A DNA stretch of 64,000 nt from Streptomyces sp. NBC_00683 (lineage in GTDB: Bacteria > Actinomycetota > Actinomycetes > Streptomycetales > Streptomycetaceae). This document shows positions 17,640 through 25,025 of the stretch, piece by piece. The position numbers were made by a program, and so were the translations under genes. Each line of letters starts with the position of its first letter. Position 1 is the stretch's first letter. The notes beneath the pieces are model-generated. The model was not told the origin of the DNA. It ran no database searches and was given only the letters and a program-made list of their open reading frames with translations. Location: NCBI RefSeq assembly GCF_036226745.1, contig NZ_CP109013.1, positions 7,688,001-7,752,000 on the forward strand, read 5' to 3'.

Positions 17640-19922
17640 TTACCCGTTCGGACCCGGTGCCGCCGCCGGGGCGCCGCCGACCTGCGCCGTCAGCGCTGCC
17701 GGCAGTTCCTCCCGGTGAACGATGCCCAGGCGCTGCGTGGCGCGGGTCAGTGCCACGTACAGGTCGCTGGTCCCGTACCGGGCTGGCTCCACCACGAGCA
17801 CATGGTCGAATTCGAGCCCCTTGGCCTGGCGCGGGTCGAGAAGGACCACCGTGCGGGTGAGATCGGGCTCCTCACCGGCCGTGACACCGTCCAGCGGAGC
17901 GGCGATCTCCTCGTGGAGCGCCGCCGGCGCGATCACCGCGAGGCGTCCCTCCTCGGGCATCAGCTCAGCGACGGCCAGCGCCACAGCGCCCGCCAGGTCC
18001 TCGCCGGAGTTCCGCGTCCACGGCGCCTCACCGGTGGACCGCACGGAGCCGGGCGGCTCGAAGGACGGGTCCGTGGCCCGTACGACCTCGGCGGCGAGCT
18101 CCATGATCTCGGCAGGCGTACGGTAGTTGACGCCCAGCCTGACGTGCTCGTAGCGGTCACCGACGTACGGCTGAAGAATCCTGTCCCACGAGCCGACCCC
18201 GGCTTCCTCGGAGGTCTGAGCCGGGTCGCCGACAAGGGTCAGTGAGCGGGTCGGCGAGCGTCGCATCAGCAGCCGCCACGCCATCGGCGACAGCTCCTGC
18301 GCCTCGTCGACGATGATGTGCCCGAACGCCCAGGTCCGGTCGGCGGCGGCGCGTTCGGCGGCGCTGCGGTGGTCGGCCTCCTCGTGCCGCTCCGCCATGC
18401 GTTCGGCGTCGATGATGTCGTGGGCGGCGAGGATCTCGGACTCCTCCTCGTCCTCGAACTCGTACGTCTCCGAGCCCCGCGACATCTCCAGTACGGCCTG
18501 CGCGTAAGCGATCCGCTCCTGGCGACCGGCCTCGGCGGCGGCCCGCTCGGCGCTGTCGTCGGCCCCGAGCAGTTCGGCGGCCTCGTCGAGCAGCGGGACG
18601 TCGGCGGGTGTCCACTTCCCGTCGCCCGGAGCGCGCCGGATGGCGTCGGCGTCCTCGTCCGGTACGTACACGGGCTCGGCCAGATAGTCCGTCAGGAACC
18701 CCTCCGGGGTGAGCTCGGGCCACAGCGCGTCGATGGCGGCGTGCACCTCCTCGCTGACGGCGACGCCCTTGCCCAACTGGGCGAGGTCGTCCGGGCCGAG
18801 GAAGTTGGGGCCGCCGTACGGGTCCGCACCGAGGCGCTCGCCGAGCTGCGCCGTGAGGGCGTCGATGATCCGGAAGGCGAAGTGCGGGCGGGCGAGGTTG
18901 TGCGGGAGAAGGGTGTCGCGGGCCGCCTGCCGGGCCTCGTAGGCGATCTCCCAGTCGAGGACGAGGTCTCCGTCGTCGTTCGGGATGATCAGCGGGGCGC
19001 CGGGCTCGGGCAGCTGCTGCCGGTCGCGTACGGCCAGGGCGAGCGCCTCGGCCATCGGCTCGCCGCCCTTGACGGCGGCGGCGCGGGGCGCGTCGGTGCC
19101 GCGTGCGTGGACGCCGGGGAAGAGCTCGGCCTGTGTGGCGAGCAGGACACCGGTCTCGCCGAGTGCGGGCAGCACCTCGCCGATGTAGCGCAGGAAGGCG
19201 GGGTTGGGGCCCACGATGAGGACGGCACGCTTGGCGAGCAGCTCGCGGTGCTCGTACAGGAGGAAGGCCGCCCGGTGCAGCGCGACCGCCGTCTTGCCCG
19301 TGCCCGGGCCACCCTCGACGACGAGTACACCGCGGTGCGGGGCGCGGATGATCCGGTCCTGTTCCGCCTGGATGGTCCGCACGATGTCGCCCATGCGGCC
19401 GGTGCGGGCGGAGCCCACGGCCGCGAGCAGTACGGCATCGCCGCTCGGGTCCTCGAAGCCGGTGCGCTCCCGGTCCCCGAGGTCGAGGATCTCGTCGTGC
19501 AGCTCGGTGACGACGCGGCCCTCGGTGGTGAGGTGCCGGCGTCGGCGCAGCCCCATCGGTGTGTGCCCGGTGGCGAGATAGAAGGGGCGGGCGACCGGCG
19601 CACGCCAGTCGATCAGCAGGGGAGTGTGCTCGGTGTCGTCCTCGCGGATCCCGATCCGGCCGATATGGTGCGTGTCGCCATTGGCGAGGTCGATGCGACC
19701 GAAACACAGCGAACCGTCCACCGCGTCGAGGGCAGCCACCAGACCCGAGCGTTCCGCGACGCGCACATCGCGTTCGAGGCGCGCCTGCAGGCCGGTCCCG
19801 ACCGGCGTCAGCGCCTCCTCGACGGCGTCCGAGGCGGCCCCGCGCAGCACGTCGACACGGTGATGGAGCCGGTCGACGTATTCCTGCTCCTTCTCCAATT
19901 CGACGCTTTCCCGATTTGACAA
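17640..19922 (-). CDS. helD: HelD-family RNA polymerase recycling motor ATPase (UvrD-like)
   Basis: 760 residues. An N-terminal coiled coil (LEKEQEYVDRLHHRVDVL) of the type that enters the polymerase secondary channel is followed by LCFGRIDL...HHIGRIGI and LLIDWRAPVARPFYLAT, all typical of HelD. Superfamily-1 ATPase motifs: VEGGPGTGKTAVALHRAAFLL (Walker A), HIIVDEAQELSPMAW (motif II), LTLVGDPAQT (motif III) and LYVALTRATQ (motif VI). HelD proteins remove stalled RNA polymerase from DNA; some relatives (HelR) give rifamycin tolerance, but the N-terminus here is of the HelD rather than the extended HelR type. Start is TTG at 19922, preceded by AGGGAG at five bases. The leader contains two tandem hairpins (own entry). 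Confidence 0.85.
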   Translation of the reverse strand: MSNRESVELEKEQEYVDRLHHRVDVLRGAASDAVEEALTPVGTGLQARLERDVRVAERSGLVAALDAVDGSLCFGRIDLANGDTHHIGRIGIREDDTEHTPLLIDWRAPVARPFYLATGHTPMGLRRRRHLTTEGRVVTELHDEILDLGDRERTGFEDPSGDAVLLAAVGSARTGRMGDIVRTIQAEQDRIIRAPHRGVLVVEGGPGTGKTAVALHRAAFLLYEHRELLAKRAVLIVGPNPAFLRYIGEVLPALGETGVLLATQAELFPGVHARGTDAPRAAAVKGGEPMAEALALAVRDRQQLPEPGAPLIIPNDDGDLVLDWEIAYEARQAARDTLLPHNLARPHFAFRIIDALTAQLGERLGADPYGGPNFLGPDDLAQLGKGVAVSEEVHAAIDALWPELTPEGFLTDYLAEPVYVPDEDADAIRRAPGDGKWTPADVPLLDEAAELLGADDSAERAAAEAGRQERIAYAQAVLEMSRGSETYEFEDEEESEILAAHDIIDAERMAERHEEADHRSAAERAAADRTWAFGHIIVDEAQELSPMAWRLLMRRSPTRSLTLVGDPAQTSEEAGVGSWDRILQPYVGDRYEHVRLGVNYRTPAEIMELAAEVVRATDPSFEPPGSVRSTGEAPWTRNSGEDLAGAVALAVAELMPEEGRLAVIAPAALHEEIAAPLDGVTAGEEPDLTRTVVLLDPRQAKGLEFDHVLVVEPARYGTSDLYVALTRATQRLGIVHREELPAALTAQVGGAPAAAPGPNG

Positions 19923-19954
19923 AATAGCTCCCTGCCGGATACTGTGTTTCTTGT

Positions 19955-19993
19955 AGGCCCCCTTTGTGGGGCCTTTTCTGTGGGCACACAGAA
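19955..19993 (-). promoter_or_regulatory. Two tandem hairpins in the helD leader
   Basis: Reading toward helD: TTCTGTG-TGCC-CACAGAA (19993-19976), then AGGCCCC-(6)-GGGGCCT (19974-19955), both perfect. They fall between the proposed promoter and the TTG start. The second hairpin read on the + strand is followed by TTTT, so it could end + strand transcription; on the - strand it could act as a leader structure or attenuator. Function is inferred from position only. Confidence 0.45.
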
Positions 19994-19999
19994 GAACTC

Positions 20000-20029
20000 A
20001 ATATACGTGAGAAAATCCCCGGTCCGCAA
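20000..20029 (-). promoter_or_regulatory. Candidate promoter of helD
   Basis: On the - strand TTGCGG (20029-20024), 18 bases, then TATATT (20005-20000) gives a sigma-70-like promoter with a start point near 19993. The -35 box lies inside the 38-base palindrome at 20011-20048, so terminator and promoter overlap. Confidence 0.4.
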
Positions 20030-20048
20030 TTGCGGACCGGGGATTTTC
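20011..20048. terminator. 38-base perfect palindrome, terminator of the M23 peptidase gene
   Basis: The 38 bases from GAAAATCCCCGG to CCGGGGATTTTC are an exact palindrome, 21 bases after the M23 gene stop on the - strand. The RNA would form a long stem ending in AUUUUC, a good intrinsic terminator for both strands. It also holds the possible helD -35 box. Confidence 0.75.
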
Positions 20049-20061
20049 ATGTGCACCGATA

Positions 20062-20390
20062 GGGGTGGGTCAGTCCCAGCGGTCCTGGTTGATGAAGTGG
20101 CCGAAGCCCCGCCAGGAGTTGGGTCCCATGACACCGTCGATGGGTCCGGTGTAGCCGTTGGCGGCGGCCAGTCGTTGGACCGCGGCCCAGGAGTTGGGTC
20201 CCATCACTCCGTCGATGGGTCCGGTGTAGCCCCAGTTACGCATGTTCCTCTGGAGCGCGGCGTATGTATTGGTCCCGGGGACACCGTCGATCGGCCCGGT
20301 GTAACCGGACTCGATCCGCAGCCAGTTCTGCGTCCTTTTCCACATGATCGGACCCGGGACACCGTCCTGCTCCGTCGTGGTCTTCGGCAG
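20062..20390 (-). repeat. 329-base inverted repeat, left arm
   Basis: The reverse complement matches 21829-22157 at 324 of 329 positions. All five mismatches lie in the first 50 bases (the N-terminal side of the shared protein module); the remaining 279 bases, including the stop codon and eight bases beyond it, are identical. Confidence 0.95.
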
Positions 20391-20939
20391 TCCGCCGCCG
20401 CCCCCGCCCAGGTAGTTGAGCGGGTTGACCCGGGTGCCGCCCGGGGTGATGAGATGCCAGTGGACGTGCGGTCCGGTGGAGCTTCCGGAGCCGGGGGCGC
20501 CGACGGCACCCCCGGACCGTCCGACGATGGCGCCCTTGCCGACCGAGGTGCCGTTGGCCAGCAGGAACTGCGACAGGTGCATGTACTGCGTCCGGTACCC
20601 GTCGCTGTGGGTGATGGTGACGGTGTGTCCACCCGTGCCGTTGTCCGGGATGTTGGTGACGACGCCGGCACCGGCGGCGGGCAGCGCGGTACCGACGCCC
20701 ATCCCGTAGTCGAGCCCGCCCAGGGAACCGCTGTTGAGGTGATCCTGCCAGGTGCCCGTCATCTGGTAGCCGCTGAACGGGTTGTAGATGTCCAGGGCAT
20801 GGGCGGCGGTTCCCGAGAACAGAACGCCGCCGGCAGCCAGGCCGAGCGTGGTGACCGAGCCGCGCAGCAGGGTGCGGCGGCTCATTTCGAGCCGTGGTCG
20901 ATCCTGTCGGCCGTCGTCGGGCCGATGGTTCTCACACAC
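20070..20939 (-). CDS. Exported M23 family peptidoglycan endopeptidase with C-terminal wall-binding repeats
   Basis: 289 residues. A long n-region is followed by SRRTLLRGS and a hydrophobic stretch ending FSGTAAHA: a Tat signal peptide. The LytM/M23 domain has LGGLDYGMG (Asp ligand) and GPHVHWHL (His-x-His), with TQYMHLS between. The C-terminal module (from LPKTTTEQDGVPGP) has three GYTGPIDGVxGxN repeats, a peptidoglycan-binding-like fold, and is almost identical to that of the GH25 gene at 21070. I chose the GTG at 20939 because AAGGGA lies six bases before it; ATG 20885 is the alternative. The enzyme should cut peptide cross-links of the cell wall. The stop is followed by the 38-base palindrome. 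Confidence 0.9.
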   Translation of the reverse strand: MCENHRPDDGRQDRPRLEMSRRTLLRGSVTTLGLAAGGVLFSGTAAHALDIYNPFSGYQMTGTWQDHLNSGSLGGLDYGMGVGTALPAAGAGVVTNIPDNGTGGHTVTITHSDGYRTQYMHLSQFLLANGTSVGKGAIVGRSGGAVGAPGSGSSTGPHVHWHLITPGGTRVNPLNYLGGGGGGLPKTTTEQDGVPGPIMWKRTQNWLRIESGYTGPIDGVPGTNTYAALQRNMRNWGYTGPIDGVMGPNSWAAVQRLAAANGYTGPIDGVMGPNSWRGFGHFINQDRWD

Positions 20940-21069
20940 AGCAACTCCCTTGCTGATTAGGTGACTTGAGCTGGCGGAGGAACGCGGTGCCACGGTAGCC
21001 TACGCGCATAGATGTTGATAAGAACATGTCATGGTTGCTGCTGTCGGCCCCGTCTTCACCGGAGGAAGC

Positions 21070-22149
21070 ATGCACAGGAGAACCTTGATCCGTGGCGCCG
21101 TCGCGACGGCCCTGGCCCCGGTCGGCATCGTCACGGCCGCCCGTGCCGCGGCCGGTGCCGGCCGGGCTCCCGCCGCCGATCTGCAGGGCGTGGACGTCTC
21201 GAACTACCAGGTCGGCATCGACTACGCCCGCGCCGCCGGGGAAGGCCGGAGTTTCGTCATCGCCAAGGCCGGAGGGTGCCAGCTCGCCGAGGGCCCCTAC
21301 GTCACGTCGTCGTACGCCGGGCATGTGGACGGAGCCCGCGCCGCGGGTCTGCGCGTCGGGCACTACTGGCTGTCGGGGGACTTCCTCACCCCCACCGCCG
21401 CCGCCGACTACTTCGTGGACCACCTCCACGACTACCGCGTCGGTGACGTGCTCGCGCTGGACGTCGAGGTGCTCGACGACTCCACCCGGCTGTGGAACGA
21501 CACGGATGTGTCCACCTGGTTCAACCGCGTACGGGAACGGGTCGGCGCCTACGTGCCCTGGTTCTACATCAGCGCGGGCGCACTGCGGGCCGGCACCTGG
21601 AGCCGCACCGTCGCCGCAGGCGCTCACCTGTGGGCGGCCTCCTGGGGGTCCAACAACGGCACCTATCCCGGCGCGCCCGACCTCGGCGGCCGCTACCCCG
21701 ACTGGGCCGCCCACCAGTACACCTCCGTCGGATCCGCGGGCGGAGTCTCTCCCGTCGACCTCAACCTCGCCCGCGCCTGGGCCTTCGACCTCACGGAGCC
21801 GACCGACCCGCCGCCCGGAGGGGACGCGCTGCCCAAGTCGACGACGGAGCAGGACGGTGTTCCGGGTCCGGTCATGTGGAAAAGGACGCAGAACTGGCTG
21901 CGGATCGAGTCCGGTTACACCGGGCCGATCGACGGTGTCCCCGGGACCAATACATACGCCGCGCTCCAGAGGAACATGCGTAACTGGGGCTACACCGGAC
22001 CCATCGACGGAGTGATGGGACCCAACTCCTGGGCCGCGGTCCAACGACTGGCCGCCGCCAACGGCTACACCGGACCCATCGACGGTGTCATGGGACCCAA
22101 CTCCTGGCGGGGCTTCGGCCACTTCATCAACCAGGACCGCTGGGACTGA
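21070..22149 (+). CDS. Exported GH25 lysozyme-like muramidase with wall-binding repeats
   Basis: 359 residues. RRTLIRGAVATAL... gives a Tat signal peptide. The GH25 domain shows LQGVDVSNYQ, VLALDVEVL (Asp and Glu of the active site), WFYISAG and LWAASWG, the usual order of 1,4-beta-N-acetylmuramidases. After a Pro-rich linker (EPTDPPPGGD) comes a three-repeat GYTGPIDGV module shared with the M23 enzyme. Start ATG 21070 with GGAGGAAGC directly before it. The gene is divergent from the M23 gene (start to start 130 bases), so glycan-strand and peptide-bridge hydrolases with the same targeting module may be produced together. Confidence 0.92.
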   Translation: MHRRTLIRGAVATALAPVGIVTAARAAAGAGRAPAADLQGVDVSNYQVGIDYARAAGEGRSFVIAKAGGCQLAEGPYVTSSYAGHVDGARAAGLRVGHYWLSGDFLTPTAAADYFVDHLHDYRVGDVLALDVEVLDDSTRLWNDTDVSTWFNRVRERVGAYVPWFYISAGALRAGTWSRTVAAGAHLWAASWGSNNGTYPGAPDLGGRYPDWAAHQYTSVGSAGGVSPVDLNLARAWAFDLTEPTDPPPGGDALPKSTTEQDGVPGPVMWKRTQNWLRIESGYTGPIDGVPGTNTYAALQRNMRNWGYTGPIDGVMGPNSWAAVQRLAAANGYTGPIDGVMGPNSWRGFGHFINQDRWD

Positions 22150-22157
22150 CCCACCCC
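21829..22157 (+). repeat. 329-base inverted repeat, right arm
   Basis: Partner of 20062-20390, covering the C-terminal module of the GH25 gene, its stop and eight bases after it. See the left arm for identity. Arms are about 1.4 kb apart and inverted. Confidence 0.95.
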
Positions 22158-22200
22158 CGTTCGGCGTGCATGCCGGGGCTCCTCGCGGGGCTGTGCGGAT

Positions 22201-22221
22201 CCTCACCCCACTGGGGTGAGG
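22201..22221. terminator. Hairpin between the GH25 gene and the HTH remnant
   Basis: CCTCACCCC-ACT-GGGGTGAGG is a perfect inverted repeat with nine-base arms, 51 bases after the GH25 stop and 33 before the HTH remnant start. It may be a terminator or an old operator of the decayed regulator. Confidence 0.5.
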
Positions 22222-22254
22222 CGCGGATCGTCGTGCGGTACACATACTCGGTTC

Positions 22255-22440
22255 ATGAACAAGCACCGGCAACTCGCCGACCTCCTAAGGGTGTTCCAGG
22301 GCCGACTGCGGCCCTGGAGCGTCCGGGCGAAGTCCTGCGGTGAGCGGCGCCGGGTGCAGGGGCCGCGGTGGGAGGAGCCCCGCGAGCGCGCGGGCATCAG
22401 CACGCCGCACCGCGTGCGCACCGACCCGCGCACCAGCTGA
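22255..22440 (+). pseudogene. Remnant of an XRE-type HTH regulator (MmyB-like)
   Basis: Sixty-one codons from ATG 22255 read MNKHRQLADLLRVFQGRLRP, then GERRRVQGPRWEEPRERAGI. This follows the N-terminus of Streptomyces XRE/MmyB regulators (xLAxFLRxRRxRLxP, then GxRRVPGLRREEVAxLAGVS), but the second helix is damaged and the frame ends at TGA 22438, about 200 residues short. No ligand-binding domain follows. Best seen as a truncated, decayed regulator; such genes often sit beside the genes they control, here possibly the beta-propeller protein at 22548. Confidence 0.6.
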
Positions 22441-22547
22441 CCCGAGCCCCTGCAGCCGGCGGCACCACCGCCGGCGCCTGTTGAGTACCCACCCGACCAC
22501 CGGCGCCGCACCGCGGCTGCCGCATGCCCGAAGTCAGTGAAGGAACC

Positions 22548-23519
22548 ATGTCCAGGCGAAGCATCAAGATCACCATGTCGGCCGTTCTGATGGCCACGGC
22601 CACCCTCACGGCTGCCGCACCGGCCGACGCCACGCTCGGCAGGGGGCCCCTGACGGATGTACAGGTCGCCACCCACTTCGACCTGTCCGCGGGGCAGATG
22701 CCGGAGAACGTCACCGTGCTGCCCGACGGCACGGCAGCCGTCACTTTCGCCGCCGCCCGCCAGGTGGCTCTGGTCACCCCCCGGGGAGCAACGCGCATCC
22801 TGGCGACGCTGCCCGCACCCGCCGACGGCGGAGTCGCGACACCGGTTCTCGGCTTCCCCCTGGCCACCGGCATCGTCCACACCCCGGACGGCACCGTGTA
22901 CGTGCTGTACGCGACCGGCACGGCCGACCTGACGGGGCTGTGGCGGCTGCGCCAGGGGCAGGCCCCGCGGCGCATCGCCGCGCTGCCCGCCGACGGCCTG
23001 CCCAACGGGCTGGCACTGGACAGGCACAGCAAGCAGCTCTACATCACGGACTCGGTGCTCGGCACCGTCTGGACCGTCCCCACCACCGGTGGCACGCCCA
23101 CCGCATGGTCCACCGCTCCCGAACTCGCCTCCGCCGGCTTCCTCGGAGCGAACGGCGCGAAGGTGCGCGGCGGCGCGCTGTGGGTGACCAACCTCGACCG
23201 GGGCACCCTCCTGCGCATTCCGATCCGCTCCGGCAACCGTGCGGGAACGCCGCAGGTCAAGGCGTCGGGCCTGGTCGGCATCGACGACTTCACCTTCACC
23301 GGGCGTGGTGACGAGGTCCTCGCCGCACTCAACGCACCCAACACGGTGGTGCGCATCAGCCCCGACGGCACAAGCAGCACGGTGCTGGATGCCGGCGACG
23401 GACTGCAGAACCCCACCTCCGTCGCACTGCGCGGCAAGGACGTGTACGTGCTCAGCGCCGCGTACACCACGGCCACGGATCCCAACCTGCTGCGAGCGCA
23501 CCTGCGCAGCCGCCGGTGA
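22548..23519 (+). CDS. Exported beta-propeller protein (SMP-30/gluconolactonase-like)
   Basis: 323 residues with an N-terminal signal peptide (SRRSIKITMSAVLMATATL, cut near APADA). The mature part has repeated strand blocks: MPENVTVLPDGTAAVTF, GIVHTPDGTVYVLYATG, PNGLALDRHSKQLYITDSV, TVVRISPDG and NPTSVALRGKDVYVLS, fitting a six-bladed propeller of the SMP-30/LRE type. Family members hydrolyse sugar lactones or bind metals, but exported Streptomyces members have no established substrate. Start ATG 22548 with GAAGGAACC before it. It ends nine bases from the convergent copper-locus gene. Confidence 0.75.
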   Translation: MSRRSIKITMSAVLMATATLTAAAPADATLGRGPLTDVQVATHFDLSAGQMPENVTVLPDGTAAVTFAAARQVALVTPRGATRILATLPAPADGGVATPVLGFPLATGIVHTPDGTVYVLYATGTADLTGLWRLRQGQAPRRIAALPADGLPNGLALDRHSKQLYITDSVLGTVWTVPTTGGTPTAWSTAPELASAGFLGANGAKVRGGALWVTNLDRGTLLRIPIRSGNRAGTPQVKASGLVGIDDFTFTGRGDEVLAALNAPNTVVRISPDGTSSTVLDAGDGLQNPTSVALRGKDVYVLSAAYTTATDPNLLRAHLRSRR

Positions 23520-23528
23520 AACCCTGGT

Positions 23529-24491
23529 TCAGTGCCCGTGGCCGCCGTCCTCGTGCTCCGTCGTGGGCTCGGCGGGCTGCGGGGAGGCCGCTGCCGCCCC
23601 GGCGTGGACGGTGAAGGCCGCGGTGCGGACGGTGCCGTTGTGCTTGAAGTCCAGGAAGAGGCGGTAGGTCCCGGAACTGGGGGCCGTCGCGGTGAAGGAG
23701 ACCTCCGGACCGGGCTCGGTGCTGCCGTCGCCGGGCTCCCCGTTGGGGTGGACGTGCAGGTAGGCGAGGTCACCGGCACGCAGGGCGACGAGGTGTCCGT
23801 AGGCGGCGAGGTAGGGCTGGAGGTCGGTGATCGGGCGGCCGCCCCTGCTGACGTCGAGCCTGAGGTCTCCAGCGGTGCCGGGGCGAAGCGTCCCGTTCAG
23901 GGTCACGGTGTAGCCGTCGACCGTGGCGGTGCGGGACGGCTTGGGGAGCTCGGCGGGCTTGTAGGCGCCGGCTACGGCGAGATCGGCGCCGAGAGTGAGG
24001 TCGGGGGCGTTCTTCGCGCCGGGGGTGAAGTCCGCGAAGACCCGGTAGTCACCGGCGGCTGCGAGGGTGACCGGGGTGCTCCAGGTGCCGTCGGCGGCCC
24101 GGGTGGGGTGCAGGTGCTGATAGGTGGCCAGGTCCCGTGAGGCGAGGATGAGGTGGAGTTCCTTGTCGTGCTCGCGCTGGTACGTGGTGACCGCCTTGCC
24201 GGACCGGTCGCGTACGGCGAAGCGCAGTTCGCCCTCCTGCTCCGCCTTCAGACGCGGGGTGAAGAGGTCGAGGGTGTAGCCGCCTTCGGAGATCTGGAGC
24301 CCTCCGGGCGGTGACTGGGCATGCTCGTTGCCGTCGCCCCCTCCCTCCGATGCCGCGCTGTTCATGTGGTCGGCCTGCGGGGCCGGTTCGGTGCCGTCCA
24401 GGGGGCCGACGGTGTTGCCGAGACCGTAGGCGGCGCCGAAGGACACGGCGAGTGCCGCGGTGAAGGACGTGATCTTCCCGGCGGTGTTCAT
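23529..24491 (-). CDS. Exported His-rich protein of the copper locus
   Basis: 320 residues. A hydrophobic N-terminus (FTAALAVSFGAAYGLGNTVG) acts as signal peptide or anchor. Two beta-rich repeats follow, each with a HLH/HVH pattern near a Tyr (TYQHLHPTRAADG and YLHVHPNGEPGDG) and AGDYRVFADF/SGTYRLFLDF ends, and the tail is EHEDGGHGH. The paired His motifs suggest metal binding outside the membrane. Its start is 54 bases from a CsoR-like box at 24545, and CopZ/CopA read away on the other side, so a role in extracellular copper handling is likely. No named family is known to me; function inferred. Confidence 0.7.
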   Translation of the reverse strand: MNTAGKITSFTAALAVSFGAAYGLGNTVGPLDGTEPAPQADHMNSAASEGGGDGNEHAQSPPGGLQISEGGYTLDLFTPRLKAEQEGELRFAVRDRSGKAVTTYQREHDKELHLILASRDLATYQHLHPTRAADGTWSTPVTLAAAGDYRVFADFTPGAKNAPDLTLGADLAVAGAYKPAELPKPSRTATVDGYTVTLNGTLRPGTAGDLRLDVSRGGRPITDLQPYLAAYGHLVALRAGDLAYLHVHPNGEPGDGSTEPGPEVSFTATAPSSGTYRLFLDFKHNGTVRTAAFTVHAGAAAASPQPAEPTTEHEDGGHGH

Positions 24492-24544
24492 GGCTGCTCC
24501 TTCTGTCCGGGCGGGCTCCGGGGCGGGCCCACCTCCATCAGGTT

Positions 24545-24561
24545 ATACCCCCATGGGGTAT
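24545..24561. promoter_or_regulatory. CsoR-type copper operator (proximal to the exported protein gene)
   Basis: ATACCCCCATGGGGTAT is a near-perfect inverted repeat of the G/C-tract type recognised by Cu(I)-sensing CsoR repressors. It is 54 bases upstream of the - strand start at 24491. Confidence 0.8.
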
Positions 24562-24625
24562 CTGCAAGAGCTCTGCGCCAGCTTGCGCAAGATACGGGAG
24601 GGGGGTATATCTGGAAGTGAAGAAG

Positions 24626-24642
24626 ATACCCCATGGGGGTAT
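24626..24642. promoter_or_regulatory. CsoR-type copper operator (proximal to copZ)
   Basis: ATACCCCATGGGGGTAT, the mirror of the first box, lies 22 bases before the copZ ATG. A weaker related element (ATAC...GGGGTAT) is at 24592-24607. With both boxes bound, divergent transcription would be repressed when copper is low. Confidence 0.8.
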
Positions 24643-24663
24643 CGGGATCTGAAGGGGGAACCC

Positions 24664-24945
24664 ATGTCCTGGTTCACTTCCGGCGGCAGCCGCCCGGCCG
24701 TCCACGGCACCACCACGACCGCCGCCGCGGGCCGCACAGCCACCGTCTACCGCGTGTCCGGCATGACCTGCGGGCACTGCCGGACCGCCATCACGAAGTC
24801 GGTCGGAGCGCTGGACGAGGTCGTCTCCGTGGATGTCGACGTGGCCGGAGGCCTGGTCACCGTCACCGCCGGCGGACAGCCGGACGACACGGCGATCGCC
24901 GCGGCGGTCGACGACGCCGGCTACGAGCTGACCGGCCGCGTCTGA
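24664..24945 (+). CDS. copZ: Copper chaperone (heavy-metal-associated domain), CopZ-like
   Basis: 93 residues: a flexible N-terminal 30 residues, then one HMA domain with the Cu(I) motif SGMTCGHC. The end [10 protein letters not shown] is the usual last strand. HMA chaperones carry Cu(I) to the N-terminal domain of CopA, which is encoded 80 bases downstream. Start ATG 24664 after GAAGGGGG, 22 bases after a CsoR-like box. It is a little longer than typical CopZ (about 70 residues) because of the N-terminal Thr/Ala-rich part. Confidence 0.92.
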   Translation: MSWFTSGGSRPAVHGTTTTAAAGRTATVYRVSGMTCGHCRTAITKSVGALDEVVSVDVDVAGGLVTVTAGGQPDDTAIAAAVDDAGYELTGRV

Positions 24946-25025
24946 CCGGCGCCGACCGCCCCCGGCCTCCATCGGACCCGTACTTCCGGCCCGGGTCCCA
25001 CCCCCGTCGAACGAGGAGCAGGCAC

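Noticed and set aside
18157..20001. 614-codon - strand frame overlapping helD
   Set aside because: Arg/Pro/Gly-rich shadow of helD with no family pattern.
19923..20060. Rifamycin-associated element upstream of helD
   Set aside because: No GGGGCTTG...-type inverted repeat was found; the GGCCCC hairpin differs in sequence and spacing.
20932..22272. 446-codon - strand frame across the GH25 gene
   Set aside because: Antisense shadow; its similarity to another antisense frame arises only from the inverted DNA repeat.
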